From Pampus argenteus (lineage: Eukaryota > Chordata > Actinopteri > Scombriformes > Stromateidae): DNA of 64,000 nt. The translations under genes and the position numbers were made by a program. The stretch spans positions 5,575,001 through 5,639,000 of the forward strand of contig CM072876.1 in NCBI GenBank assembly GCA_036937835.1, read 5' to 3'. Numbering within the stretch: the stretch's first letter is position 1; every line of letters begins with the position of its first letter. A model generated the notes under the pieces. It searched no databases, had not been told where the DNA came from, and was given only the letters and a program-made list of their open reading frames with translations. Shown here in pieces: positions 23,390 to 34,312 of this stretch.

Positions 23390-26300
23390 GCCCATATGTG
23401 GTCCATATGGAACTCTTTCCTGTATTCTCTGTGGAAATGTGTTAGTCCACAAAGTGCAAAGTACACATCCTGAAGTCCATTCCTATTTGATCACAGGATA
23501 ACAGTTTAACATAAAAGTAAGGAAAACTAATTATCTTATTGATAATTTACCAAAATCTTCCATTATTTCTTTCGCTCTTTCACATTATTTTCTTTAATCA
23601 AAACAGTGATGAGTGAGAGAGAGTAGGATAAGATAAGTTTTTTTACACACTGTGTTAATACTTCAGGAGGTATAGGTGAGTTTATTCCGATGAGAGATAA
23701 ACAGCTCTGATATTGGAAGGTCATTTTTCCTGCTGCTGCCCCCCATTGTCCATCGATAAAAAGTGTCTGGCGTAATGTTTTGTTCATCCTCTAAGGTTTC
23801 ATTGCCTTGTTCTCGAGAGGATCATAATGGTAGACAGGCTTTTACCTCTGTACTGTGCAAGACTGTTCTGCTGTGTGTATACGGCTATATAATGGTCTCT
23901 TCCATTGAGTCCCAGCCAGAGGTAATGACTTCAGCATGTCACTCCAGGCCAACTCCACTGTGATTGCATGGATGATTAGCTCTTACAGTAATGGTAGTAG
24001 CAGAACATATTTCAGGAGCAAGTTAGCAATAGTTTTTAGTAATGTTGCTGTCACTTCCTACATGTGTTCTGTAATGTGAATGTACTAATACGTTTGATAA
24101 GTCAAAACGAGTGCATGTGTTGCACACATGCTCACAGATACACTTTAATTCATATATGTTTGTATGTGCAGAACATGTGCAGATGAAAGAATGAAAGGCT
24201 AAGATTGTATATATGTAAAGCACTATCATGCGTGCGGTGATTCTGGAAAAGTAATTCCCATATTTGCTCAGCTCCTGAAACTGTGGATGCCTGTCTGTTT
24301 GATGTGTTCAGAGCTGCAGCGCAGATGCCACAGTCTTAGCTATGCTGGACGTCATCTTACTGGCTGTTCTCGGAATACAAAAAAAAAAAACACCATGTGC
24401 ACCATCTCTAAAATTAGTGCGTGCTGGTGGAGAAATGTAAAAAGTAAGAAAAAACTCTAAAGTGGCCACTGTCTCTCTTCATTTCTTTACATTTCCGTGT
24501 CCCACCTTGGCACAGAGCCAATTGAGATCTCCCATAGCGACTGAGCCCTCTGTTTCATCAAAGATACACAGCACGCCACATACTTTCCAATTCTGAGTGA
24601 GCCAGAAATCTGGAAATCTGATTTTATAACCCTTATGATTTGGGTTGTTTGGAGCTGCAGCTAGTTTTCGTGCGGTTTGCTGCGTACCAAACAAAACGAA
24701 TGAGCCCTGCCACGCTAGTAGGTCCCAGCTTCCAGTGTTATGCTCATCAGTTGTGTGGCTGCTCTGTTGTGTGTTTGTGCGTAAACAAAGACAGCAAAGG
24801 ACACCTTTAACTGATTTACCAGATGTTCACGAGAGAAGGAAGGGAAAAATCTGTTTTCGGAGAGTGACTTTGCAGAGGTCTGTGCAGCAGGTGAAGAGAA
24901 TTTTGCCAAGAACACAGTTGTGCTTTTATAACTAAATCATAAAAGTCACACAGACTTGATTTTTAGCTCATTTTCATTCTTTTATGCCATAAAATAAATA
25001 GTTTTAGAATCCATGTTGCACACATGCAGTACAAAAAGGATAGATTTAGAAATGAAACCATGTTCTCAGTCCCAATCAGTGGCTGACCACACTTGAAGCT
25101 ACTTGTCTGTGATGACGTGATGAGCCTGGCAGTCAGTCAGTAATGGTGGAGATAATAGGTCCTTATTACTTTGACCCTTGACCCCTGTTTTTAGTGAGAA
25201 GTTTAGGAGAGGTCCCTGAGGAGCCGTCTGATACTAACCTGCCTCTAAAATAAGAAGCCCCCAGAAGGTGGAGGAACAGTGGCGAACTCGCAGTCCAACA
25301 GGAACCCAGTTCAGCTCGGATGGGGTGCAGGAGGGAGTGCTACCCATGTGTCACCCACCCTGGGAGCAGTATTTCCACCCAACCCAATGAAAGGTTTATG
25401 GACTTAAACTATAAAGGCAAACCACTAAATCTAACACTTTTTAAACACAAATATTTTCCCCCTGTCCTGCTCCTGATGTTACCTCTGAAACTCTTGGTAG
25501 AAATGTTTTTAGGCTTAAGGTTTTCAGTGTTGATTTTTATCAAATGTTCATTAAGTGTGCCAGTGAAGTGACTTCCTCCCGAAGTCCATTAAAATCGTGC
25601 TGCTGCTACTGGCAGAGGTATGTGCAGCCTTCACGCGGGATTGTGGTATGGTGGGGTCCACAGAGGAGAAATGGACACCAGATGGGACCAAGGGGGGTGG
25701 AGATGTAAGGTAGAATAAAGTAACACATGCAGAAGATTGAAACTGAAATGTGGCAGGAGGAGGGTGTGTGTGTATGTTTCTGTGTGCATATTGGCAGGGT
25801 ATAAAATAATTGGGTAGTTGCATCATCTAAAGTAGACGGGTGATATAAACCCTTAGAGGATAAGAATGGGTAAACAGTCATGATCTGAGGCACATGAAAA
25901 AAAAAGTGACGTTTCAATGTTTTTACTGCCCGTGAATAAAGTCTCACGGCTCCTTCTAAATGTTTTGATTTACATTTCCTATATAAGTAACAAGCGTATC
26001 TTTGTTCAATGCACATTTGTTTTTGAAGAGAAAAAGCCCACCAGGAAACCCTTGAATAGATGATTGAAAAAACAACCGCGTTGGTTTTCCATGCAAGCGT
26101 ATGCATGTGTCTGAGATTGAAAACCAACATTCCTCGGTCCCAAAGTGCGCTCACATAAAAAACATTCTATTTAGAGCATTTTGAGCTGCCTTGTGATCCC
26201 TCCAAACCCTTTCTAATGCAAACACAGCAGAAAACGCAGTCAGTCAAACTCCGCAAAAACTCTCCCTCTCTGTTTCTTTTCCCCCCTCTCATTATCTGAT

Positions 26301-27364
26301 CTGCTGTTGTGGCTGCACTATAAATTTTCATCTATGTCTTTCTGAAGAAGCTTTAGTCATTTCAGTTTGGTCAAGAAATGACATTGTTTGTATTTAAAAA
26401 ACAACAACATTGCAGTATGAAGATATTGACACAGGTGTTCCTGCTTAAAACTGTCTTACTGCAACATATGATACGTTTTGTTTCTGCCAACCAGCCATTC
26501 CCAATGTCTTAGTGAATAAAACATGACTCTTAAGCTTTTTTTCATCATAACAGTTTTGTTTGTGTTGCATGTCTTTATCTGCTGCTGCTGAGTCGTTTCA
26601 ACACTCCTGATTTCCAACTTTCTTTCTTTTTTCTTTTTGTGCCGAAACACATCAGAGCCTTATGACTCAGACGCAACAAAGGGAGGCCGCCGAACACTAT
26701 AAGTGGGGAAGAATCTGTCTGAGCATGTGCAGTGTGGACAGGTGCAAGGATGTGTTTGTTTGTCCTCATTAATTAAAGTGCCAGTAGGCTCTTTTCTTGC
26801 TGTAGGCCTGTTGATGTGTGTCCGTCTGCCACAGTTTGCAATTTACTTCAGTCTCAGATCTCATTATAAATAAACCATCCGTTAATATCAGTCAGGAACA
26901 GAAGAAAACAGGGACTAGCTTTTACAAAAGCCTTCCCATGGATCTTTGCAGTGATATGTAATGCATGAAAACATGCTCTGGTGTTTTTCTAGTCCTCCCA
27001 TGGGAGTCTATCACATTTGTGAGCTTGTAACTTGTCACTCCCGTCCTATGACCTTACACCCTACTGCAGTTCATTACACCAGTGGCACCCTGACCCGGCC
27101 CTGTCACTTTCTACTCTACCCCTCTATTGTTGTTAGTTTCCAATTACATTTACCAAAAAGAGCTTAATGCTTGGTTTGCAATCAGTGTAAGACTGTGAGC
27201 TTCTTGTCATGTGTTATATTTGTTCAGCTAATTTCTGTCAGAATTTGAGACGTTGTTATTCATGTATACTCAGCCATGCACGTTGGCCCCTGACACAAAT
27301 ACGTCAACAAGCGCTGGTGTTCACTGTGGCTGATCTTGGAAAATTGGAGTGACCACGTTTTCTC
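23390..27364. other. Non-coding interval downstream of bmp2b
   Basis: No gene is recognised. It contains AT-rich DNA and a slightly GC-richer stretch at 25200-25400. The open frames at 25551-26154 show no splice-bounded or family similarity. Confidence 0.45.
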
Positions 27365-27728
27365 ACGATAAATACACATTATTTATTTACAAATAAAGTG
27401 GTTATAATAGAAATAAATACAAAATAAAAATCTGAGCATTATACTTCATGTGGTATTGCACCCATTTCGAAATGTACATCAGAAATACATTTTCAAAACC
27501 AGTAAAGGAATATTCCTCTGATTAAAATATTTATTTTCCCAACTTTACGTAGACATAAATATATTCATATATAGTTTTTTTTTCTTCTTCCACAATAGCT
27601 CTGTTTTGTGTTTCTTTCATATAAATAAACGTCTTCATTGGGAAACCGGGTGTCCATAATAACCTCTGATGTCTCTTTCAGTCTTTCTTAGCCCACTCTC
27701 GCTTTTATCCAGACCACTTGTCTGTTTC
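27365..27728 (-). promoter_or_regulatory. bmp2b: bmp2b 3'UTR with AU-rich elements and poly(A) signal
   Basis: Downstream of the stop codon the minus strand is very AU-rich, with at least four AUUUA motifs (plus-strand TAAAT near 27367, 27414, 27556 and 27622). An AATAAA hexamer (plus-strand TTTATT at 27382-27387) puts the cleavage site near 27360-27370. BMP2 transcripts are known for a deeply conserved AU-rich 3'UTR element that controls mRNA stability; this segment is its expected counterpart. The cleavage point is inferred. Confidence 0.7.
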
Positions 27729-28642
27729 TCACCGGCACCCACATCCCTCCACCACCATGTCCTGGTAGTTTTTAAGGATGACCTTCTCATATTCATCCAG
27801 GTAGAGCAGAGAGATGGGGCTGAGGTCAGTGGGCACACAACAGGCTCTGGGGATGTTTGAGTTGACTGAGTTGACCAGCGTCTGCACAATGGCATGATTG
27901 GTAGAATTGAGGTGGTCTGCAAGGGGGAACGGACATTCCCCGTGGCAGTAAAAGGCGTGGTAGCCAGGGGGCGCCACTATCCACTCGTTCCACCCCACAT
28001 CACTGAAGTCCACATACAGGGCATGCCTCTTGCAGCTGGCCTTGTGCTGGTGCTTCCTGCGTTGTTTGCGAAGTGCCGCCTGACGTTTTTCCCGTGTGTG
28101 GAGCACTGAGTCCCCACGGCCGTCATGGCCGTACGTTACCAGCAGGGGCCGAGCCTGAGGCCACGAGTCCTGGTCCTGGTGCAGGGACCGGCTCACCCTG
28201 ACATGCCTACTACTTTTGTGGGCATGCCCCCCATCTATCTTCCCCTCCTTTGGGTGAAGCACCTCCACCATGAAGCCGTGGTTGTGGCCTTTCCCAGAGG
28301 TCCACTGAGATACAGCGGGGCTGACGTCAAAGCTCTCCCATCGGCTCAAAGAGTCCTGCACTAGCCGAGTGTCCAGCAGACGCGCCAGAGGTTCCCCACC
28401 GTGAGATGCAGGAACCCCAAACATCTCATAAATGTTGATACGGTGGAAGCCACCAGCAATAGCACTATTACTAGTGCTGCTGTTTCTGGAGCTGTTGTTG
28501 GGGGATGTAGCTCCCATAACCTGATCCCTGTAGATACGTAGCTCTGCGGAGGTGATGAGCTCCTCATCAGGGATAGAAGTGAGGTTGAAGTAGAACTGCT
28601 GGGTCGTTTTGCCTTTCAGGCTGGCCAGGGCCTCCATAGACT
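27729..28642 (-). CDS. bmp2b: bmp2b exon 3 (rest of prodomain and mature ligand)
   Basis: The acceptor TATCTCATAG precedes 28642. Two bases complete the split Glu codon, then ESMEALASLKGKTTQQFYFN and onward to the TGA at 27731-27729. The prodomain carries an insertion relative to human BMP2 rich in Ser and Asn (about residues 161-181, SPNNSSRNSSTSNS) with several potential N-glycosylation sites. The mature domain is nearly identical to that of tetrapods. Confidence 0.96.
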
Positions 28643-31600
28643 CTATGAGATAGCATAGAAACAAATATAGTTAAGATGATGGGGATGTGAAATGCATACC
28701 AAATGTAAAAACAAAGAGTTAAAGCATGGTACAAGAATGAGAAACAACATCTATGATTAAAGCTAGTTGGCTTCATGGATGCACTGTGAGCAGGGAAACA
28801 CTGGCCAATGATGGTTTCTCACATTGTTTCTTTTGCTCACTCCCCGTGCATAACTTGCAGCCTTCTTTCTTTGCAGCCAGCCAAGCTGCCACGTGGTTGG
28901 AGTGAGTGGTTGTGGGCCATTGTCACACAGGCTAAACACATACATGAAGACTTTGCATGTATAACTCAGTTCAATCGCAGGGAAATTCTAATGCTGATGT
29001 AATACCGTCACTGGCGTCGTGTTCATAAATTTACCTGACTAAATGTCAGAAGATGAAAGATGAAAGCAGTGCGCTTCCATCAATTGATAAGATCAAATAG
29101 CACATTTGCCTGACGACATGGCTGTTGCACACAATTCCTACTAATAGTGCACATGAAAAAAAAAGTTGTACCATATGTTGATGTAAGTTTTTACAGAGCG
29201 ACATCAAAATCACCGTGGAGTCACTTAGATAAACACCAACGTAGATGCCAACACTATCAACCTTTGAAGAACTGCACTGAAATATGAAATGTTTAAATAT
29301 GAATAATAATTTGAAAAATCCAATCACCTAGCGAGGATGTTGGATACTGTTTCTCTAAATTCAGGAGAGAATCTATAGACTGCAAACAGGAAGTAGGGTA
29401 TAAAATATTGAATATTTAATTATTAAGACAGGCTAACAGTTCTGAGCCTAGAAACGCTATCTTCTGAAATTGCATTTAAAACAACTATTATAACCGTCCT
29501 GAGTCATATAAAAGTCATATATACAGTATATACTTAGGCTCGTCGGTATTTCCCTCTTTAGTGTACAGTAAATGACAGAAATCTTCGTAAAAGCTGCAAT
29601 TTTCTTTGATGCCGTCCCACTTTGAACTCTTACTTTATGAAGATCATAGATGATATACACTTTTTAATCTGTTTGGTGTGGTAAAATAAACACAAACTTT
29701 GAACTCTGTGCCTTTTCAAAGGAGGCATTTAGGAAATTCCACCATCTCATCCTAAACCTCCCTCCAGAGGCACAAAGACCTCAATTAGGCCTATCACTCC
29801 TTATTTGATGTGGGAAAGCCCCCTGATTCTCTTTCCCTCTCCTCTGTCCCCAATCCCTCTCTTTCTTTCCTTCCTCAGCTCCCAAATCCCCTTCTCCCTC
29901 TGTTCTCTTAGTCCCAAATCCTCTTTTCTTTCAGTCTCCTTCTCTGTCACTCTTTCTTTGTTTCTTTCTGCTGCAACATTTTCACTCTCTCCCTGCCTGT
30001 CTCTTCTCGGAGAAACGGCTGTGTGAACAAGTTGAGGCTTGTCGAAACGTGTGAACCACAGATATGAGTGTATCAACATTCCTAATTTCTTTTTGCGCTG
30101 CATGCCAAAACAAAAGATAAAGGCTAATGTTGGGTCATTCATCACAGACCTGTCTCTGGCAGCCACTTCCTGTATAATGGTGGAAATGTTCTATTTGGCA
30201 TGGAAAATGGTTATTTTTGAAAACTGATAGCGGTGAAACTAATTATCCCAGTGAAATTAATATCAGCATCAGATGTGATGACTGATTAGAGCTGTTTGCT
30301 TTGATGTGCTGCACTTACATCTGTAGATACTTGGTTATTATACGGAGTAGCCATCATTTCCGCGTCTCTTTACATGGGAAATCTAACAACCCTGCAGCTC
30401 TGTTAGCATAGGATGAAAGAGTCTGGGGAGCGTGTGTAAACACAGTGAACACATTTGTAATGGCCGGTGGTGTCAAGGTGTGTGCTGGCCTGGTTCAGAG
30501 GTTTCCAGTAGTGGGCTGGGAGCAGTCACTCAGCCTGGCTGCTCAGGCTCAGGTTGTTTGTAGTGTGTCAGACTAGCCACTGGGTGTCATTGCACGAGGC
30601 CTCTGGAGGGCACCCAAGCAACCACTCAACCAACCCTCTGACTCACCCCTGATGGAAACTTCTCCAAACACACACTTAGGACTCTGTATAAGGACTCTGT
30701 GTAGAGCCCCTATGGACTCAGTAACACTGTTATGTTGTAAAAACTGCAACATGGACCGCAGGAAATTGAATGGTAGATACACAGTTTCTATATGTTTGAC
30801 AGTTACAGTTGCCTTTTCCATCCTTTTTATCATACATGCATTTTAGTCTTTTGACCAGGTGCACCATTCTGCTGCACTTAGTATAAAAAATACAACATCA
30901 GTTATGTTTTAATTCCACCTGTTCAGGTATTTTAAATAGTAGTAACGTTTTATAAACACACTCTGTATTACTGGTGAACTAATGCTCTTTCTCTCTGTGC
31001 ACCTTCAGTGTGTGTGTGAGCCTTATTCATCTGAGCAGCATATGTTCTCTGGGAAGTAAAATAGAATTGAACTTAAAAACACTGAATTCAACAATAAGCG
31101 CATATCCAGCATATAAACTAAGTGAGCAATTATGGTGTTATTGGAACGTGCGTAATGGCGCAAAGCAACGGGTGGAGGTGGGTGATTTGGAGAAAATAAG
31201 GCGCACAAACCCCCTCCTCCTCCCCCCATTTACCAAAGACAAATTTCGGTCCTGTTAGAAATGACTCAGAAGTCCGTCAGACACTTTCTGACTTTGTCAT
31301 AATGCGTGTTAGTATAATGTGATGTCGTGTGTTGCTGCAGTGATGACTATCACCTGCTCAGAGGCACACCGCCCTTTATCCTGCTGCCGCGGTGCGTGTC
31401 TGGAAAAACTGTTTTCAGAGCCCACACAAACACCATCAATTATTAAGAAACAAATTACTCCAGGGATCCCACCGCCCCTTGATGCGTTTGAAAAGCCGTG
31501 ACAGCTGCGCCAGGGGAACGTTTCGGTTAAAGGTTGCATCACTACATATATGAGACTTCAGAAACTATCCCGAAACTTACTGAAAAGTGTTAGAAATAAA

Positions 31601-32121
31601 ATTCGGACGCGTGTCACCTTTTTAAATGACTAACGCGCCATAAAACAGCGAAGACTCTGAAGTTCCGTCTTGACGCACTGAGTCATGTTTAAATATAGGT
31701 TTAAGTTGTCTGAGAGAGCCGAGCAGCTCTCCGACTGACAGGTAAAGGTATGTCACTAATACATACCTTCATGGTGAAAGCTTCTAATCGTGTTGGCCTT
31801 GCTGGCGGCTCTCTCTGCGTGTTTCCCCATGCTCTTGGGCCGTTTAGTGCTGTGGTCTCCGTTTGCTGAGTGCATTCGGTAAAGGTCCACCATGTACTGC
31901 GGCACCACAGCTTGCTTGCTCGGGGTCGGTCTGCGCCTCAGTCCAAACATATTGAGAAGCCGAAGCTCAAACTCGTTGAGGAAGCTCTCCGACTTCTCTG
32001 GGGTCTGCTTCCCGGATTCGCTGTATTTCCTCCGGCCGACCTCGGGGATGAGTCCCGTAGCACCTTCCAGCAACACCTGAGCGAGCAGCAGTACCATGAG
32101 ACAACGGACCACGGCGACCAT
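27729..32121 (-). CDS. bmp2b: Bone morphogenetic protein 2b precursor, complete spliced CDS
   Basis: Secreted TGF-beta-superfamily ligand that signals through type I/II BMP receptors to Smad1/5; in fish, bmp2b patterns the dorsoventral axis. The CDS joins 32121-31767 and 28642-27729 (355+914 nt, 422 residues). It has a signal peptide (MVAVVRCLMVLLLAQVLLEG), a prodomain with LIPEVGRRKYSESG and LRLLNMFGLRRRPTPSKQAV, and a processing site REKR at 302-305. A second upstream furin-type site RVSR is at about 267-270. The 117-residue mature ligand has all seven cystine-knot cysteines (322, 351, 355, 386, 387, 419, 421), the WIVAPPGYHAFYCHGECPFP block, an NST glycosylation site and the C-terminus VVEGCGCR. 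The start has a good Kozak context (ATC ATG G). The 2b rather than 2a paralogue is chosen from the N-terminal sequence; bmp4 and bmp16 fit less well. The neighbours fermt1 and plcb1 agree with the BMP2 locus. Confidence 0.93.
28643..31766 (-). other. bmp2b: bmp2b intron 2
   Basis: A 3.1-kb intron bounded by GTATGT and CATAG. It holds a long pyrimidine-rich tract (plus strand, 29826-30008) but no recognisable gene. Confidence 0.9.
29826..30008. repeat. Polypyrimidine (plus) / polypurine (minus) tract in a bmp2b intron
   Basis: About 180 bases are mostly C and T on the plus strand, with imperfect internal repetition (TCCCAAATCCCCTTC near 29880, AGTCCCAAATCCTC near 29910). In the bmp2b pre-mRNA it is a purine-rich stretch. 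Confidence 0.75.
31745..31769. repeat. Inverted repeat spanning the bmp2b 5' splice site
   Basis: AAGGTATGT (31745-31753) and ACATACCTT (31761-31769) are perfect reverse complements around a 7-base spacer. On the minus strand the first arm is exon end AAG plus intron start GTATGT, so the donor itself would be paired in an RNA hairpin. Confidence 0.8.
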
Positions 32122-32134
32122 GATCAGTCAGTCC
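31767..32134 (-). CDS. bmp2b: bmp2b exon 2 (first coding exon)
   Basis: The acceptor CTTTCTCCACAG lies at 32135-32136, followed by 13 untranslated bases and the ATG at 32121-32119. The exon encodes the signal peptide and N-terminal prodomain up to SFHHE plus one base. The donor is GAAG|GTATGT. This is the usual position of the single coding-region intron in BMP2/BMP4 genes. The donor lies inside a 9-bp inverted repeat (31745-31769). Confidence 0.95.
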
Positions 32135-33055
32135 CTGTGGAGAAAGTTGGTTTCTGTCAATACACTGGCGCTGAGGTATTGACATGAGGTAGATAGAGCA
32201 GGGGCTTCACTGCAGCATTCTCCAAACTGTGTGTGTGATCCCCCCCTTACAGTATAGGAATAATTGAAAGAGGGCAGGTTAAAAAGGGAAGACACCTCTT
32301 CACTTTGAAGTAGAACAAAAAAAAAAAAAAAGGGGGGGGGGGGGCTGTGAATAACAACCCTGCCGGCTATATAGCGCGTCTATCCGAGACACAAGATTGA
32401 TCTTAACATGATCTGAAACATGAAGATATCAAGGTGAGGAAGTTATGAAAGAGACGCAACAAAAAAGGAAGACTGACAAATCAAAGAAAGTTGTAGGTGA
32501 GACTGCAGACATAAAGACTCCAATTAGATGAGATAAGAAATCATGTTAAAGTGAAGTGATATGAAAAGAAGAAGAAATGCAAGTGAGTGTAGCCCCGAAA
32601 CATCACAAGAAGCATGAAAGAAAAAAACACAACCCCAAAATACACAGCTCAGGACACTGAGACGGTGCTACAAGCGTCTATTTGCAGTGGCTTTGACGGT
32701 CATGTATAATCATAAGGGATAGAGTTACTTTAAGAGGTTTGCACGTGTTAGATCTGACGTGCGTACCAGGGCCAGATGTAGCACGGGACAAGACATCAAA
32801 AGCATCAAAAACTAGATATGATCTGAGTGACACTGCTTCCAGAGAAACTGCATTTCTCTTTTCACTGCGTTGTCCCCCCTGAGGTTCAAAAAAAAGGGAA
32901 CGCTTTCTAACTTTTACGCACACACCCTACGAGCCTATATAATGGAAAAACTGACGATTTACACTTATAAAGTACACTTTTTCTTCATGAAGCAACTCAT
33001 CATATCCCTGTTGATTCATTTCAAGGGACAACTTAATACACAATACATCACTTAC
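32135..33055 (-). other. bmp2b: bmp2b intron 1 (within the 5'UTR)
   Basis: About 0.9 kb lies between donor GTCAG|GTAAGT (exon end 33056) and acceptor TCCACAG. It includes an A15-G13 homopolymer pair at 32317-32344. A non-coding first exon is normal for BMP2. Confidence 0.75.
32317..32344. repeat. A15/G13 homopolymer junction
   Basis: Fifteen A bases (32317-32331) are followed directly by thirteen G bases (32332-32344) inside bmp2b intron 1. The run is prone to slippage and assembly error. Confidence 0.9.
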
Positions 33056-33560
33056 CTGACGAGGAAGCGCTGTGTCCGGTCGTCGTTCCACCTTTGGGCT
33101 CCGATAAATTCCACATTAATTCGTGTTTAATCCACGCTGCTTCTCCTTGGGGGACCAAAGACAGCCCATGCCCTTCGCCGATCGACTCACGCACATATTC
33201 TCACCAGCTGTAATTCGGGTTAGGTCTTGGTCAGTATACGGAGAGAGAGAAAAAAACAAAAACCAAATATATATATGTTAAGTCTATGAGGAAGCTGGTT
33301 CGCGGAGGCAGGAGCGATCTAAGTGTAAAGCATCTTGGTGGAACATCTTCAAAAGACACAAAAGTTGAGCAGAGCTGAGTTTTTCTTTTTTCTTTTGGAG
33401 AGGTAAAGCGCACTCAAGTGTCGCTCCTTGGACTCTGCGTGTTGGGGAGCGCGTCGCCTCTCCTCTGTGCGCCACGGCGTAGTGGTTCAATTGATCGGTG
33501 CCTTCTCTTCCCCCAGCGACTCCTTTTGTCGTACAGTGATGTCACCAAGGGGCTGTCAAT
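33056..33560 (-). promoter_or_regulatory. bmp2b: bmp2b non-coding exon 1 and promoter region
   Basis: Exon 1 ends at 33056 (CAG|GTAAGT). Upstream the DNA becomes GC-richer, with CGs such as GCGCGTCGCC and CGTGGCGCAC on the minus strand. A cAMP-element-like TGACATCA (about 33537-33544) and ATTGACAGCC lie near the likely start of transcription at about 33.5 kb. No convincing minus-strand TATA box is seen. Limits are inferred. Confidence 0.55.
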
Positions 33561-34287
33561 CATTTGTCCTCTATAAAGCACCTCCCGCGGACTTCTAACC
33601 CCGAGGCTCCAAACTTTTCATGTCTAACGATGTCAAATAAACACACATTAGAGCCACGGACCCTTTTGATAAGATTTTGTTAAAGAAAACCCTCAGCAAG
33701 ACTTAGTTTTATTTTTTTATGTATTAGGGATCTGTAGAATAAAACCTATTAAAACAATCTCTTTTATACAGTCTCCAATTTTGAATAAAATCCAGTCGCT
33801 TTAAATTATAGTGAAATTAAACTCATCCAGCACCCATACAGCCTTTCATTGACCCTGGCGTGTCTCCAAAACCATCTGAGTACCATCAGCGAGTATAAAA
33901 AAAAATGTATTCCTCTTTCAAACAACTCTTTTTCTATTGCGTCTTTACATTTTCTGGAATTTCACACCATAAAAAAATAGTCGTAAAGTCAACAGTTAAA
34001 ACCATACTGTTGCTTAGTTGTTTGTTTTCTGGGTAATCTTCCATACTATTTGCTCAATGTTTTTAAATAACGTCAGAATGGCTTGTTACAGTTGCCCTGA
34101 CAGGTGCTGTAGTATCCTATTAAATGTGATACATGTCAGCTCATGAGAAGGTAATTGACCACGGTGTTAATAGCTGGATCAAACATGTTTAGTTTTTGGA
34201 TTAAGGCTAATGGATAATAAGATCATAATGAATTGCTTTTCTGATTTAAAGGATTAAACCCTGCAGTGGGACTATCACATAATTCAC

Positions 34288-34312
34288 TGTGTGTGTGTGT
34301 GTGTGTGTGTGT
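34288..34312. repeat. TG microsatellite
   Basis: A perfect TG run of about twelve units. Confidence 0.95.

Noticed and set aside
25606..26154. 182-residue open frame on the minus strand
   Set aside because: No similarity that I can recognise, irregular composition and a position in non-coding DNA; chance length is plausible in 64 kb.
27669..28364. Plus-strand open frames antisense to bmp2b
   Set aside because: They are shadows of the conserved bmp2b coding exon, whose reading frame is unmistakable.
33570..33578. TATAAAG on the plus strand near the bmp2b promoter
   Set aside because: It is in the wrong orientation for bmp2b, and no plus-strand gene begins there.
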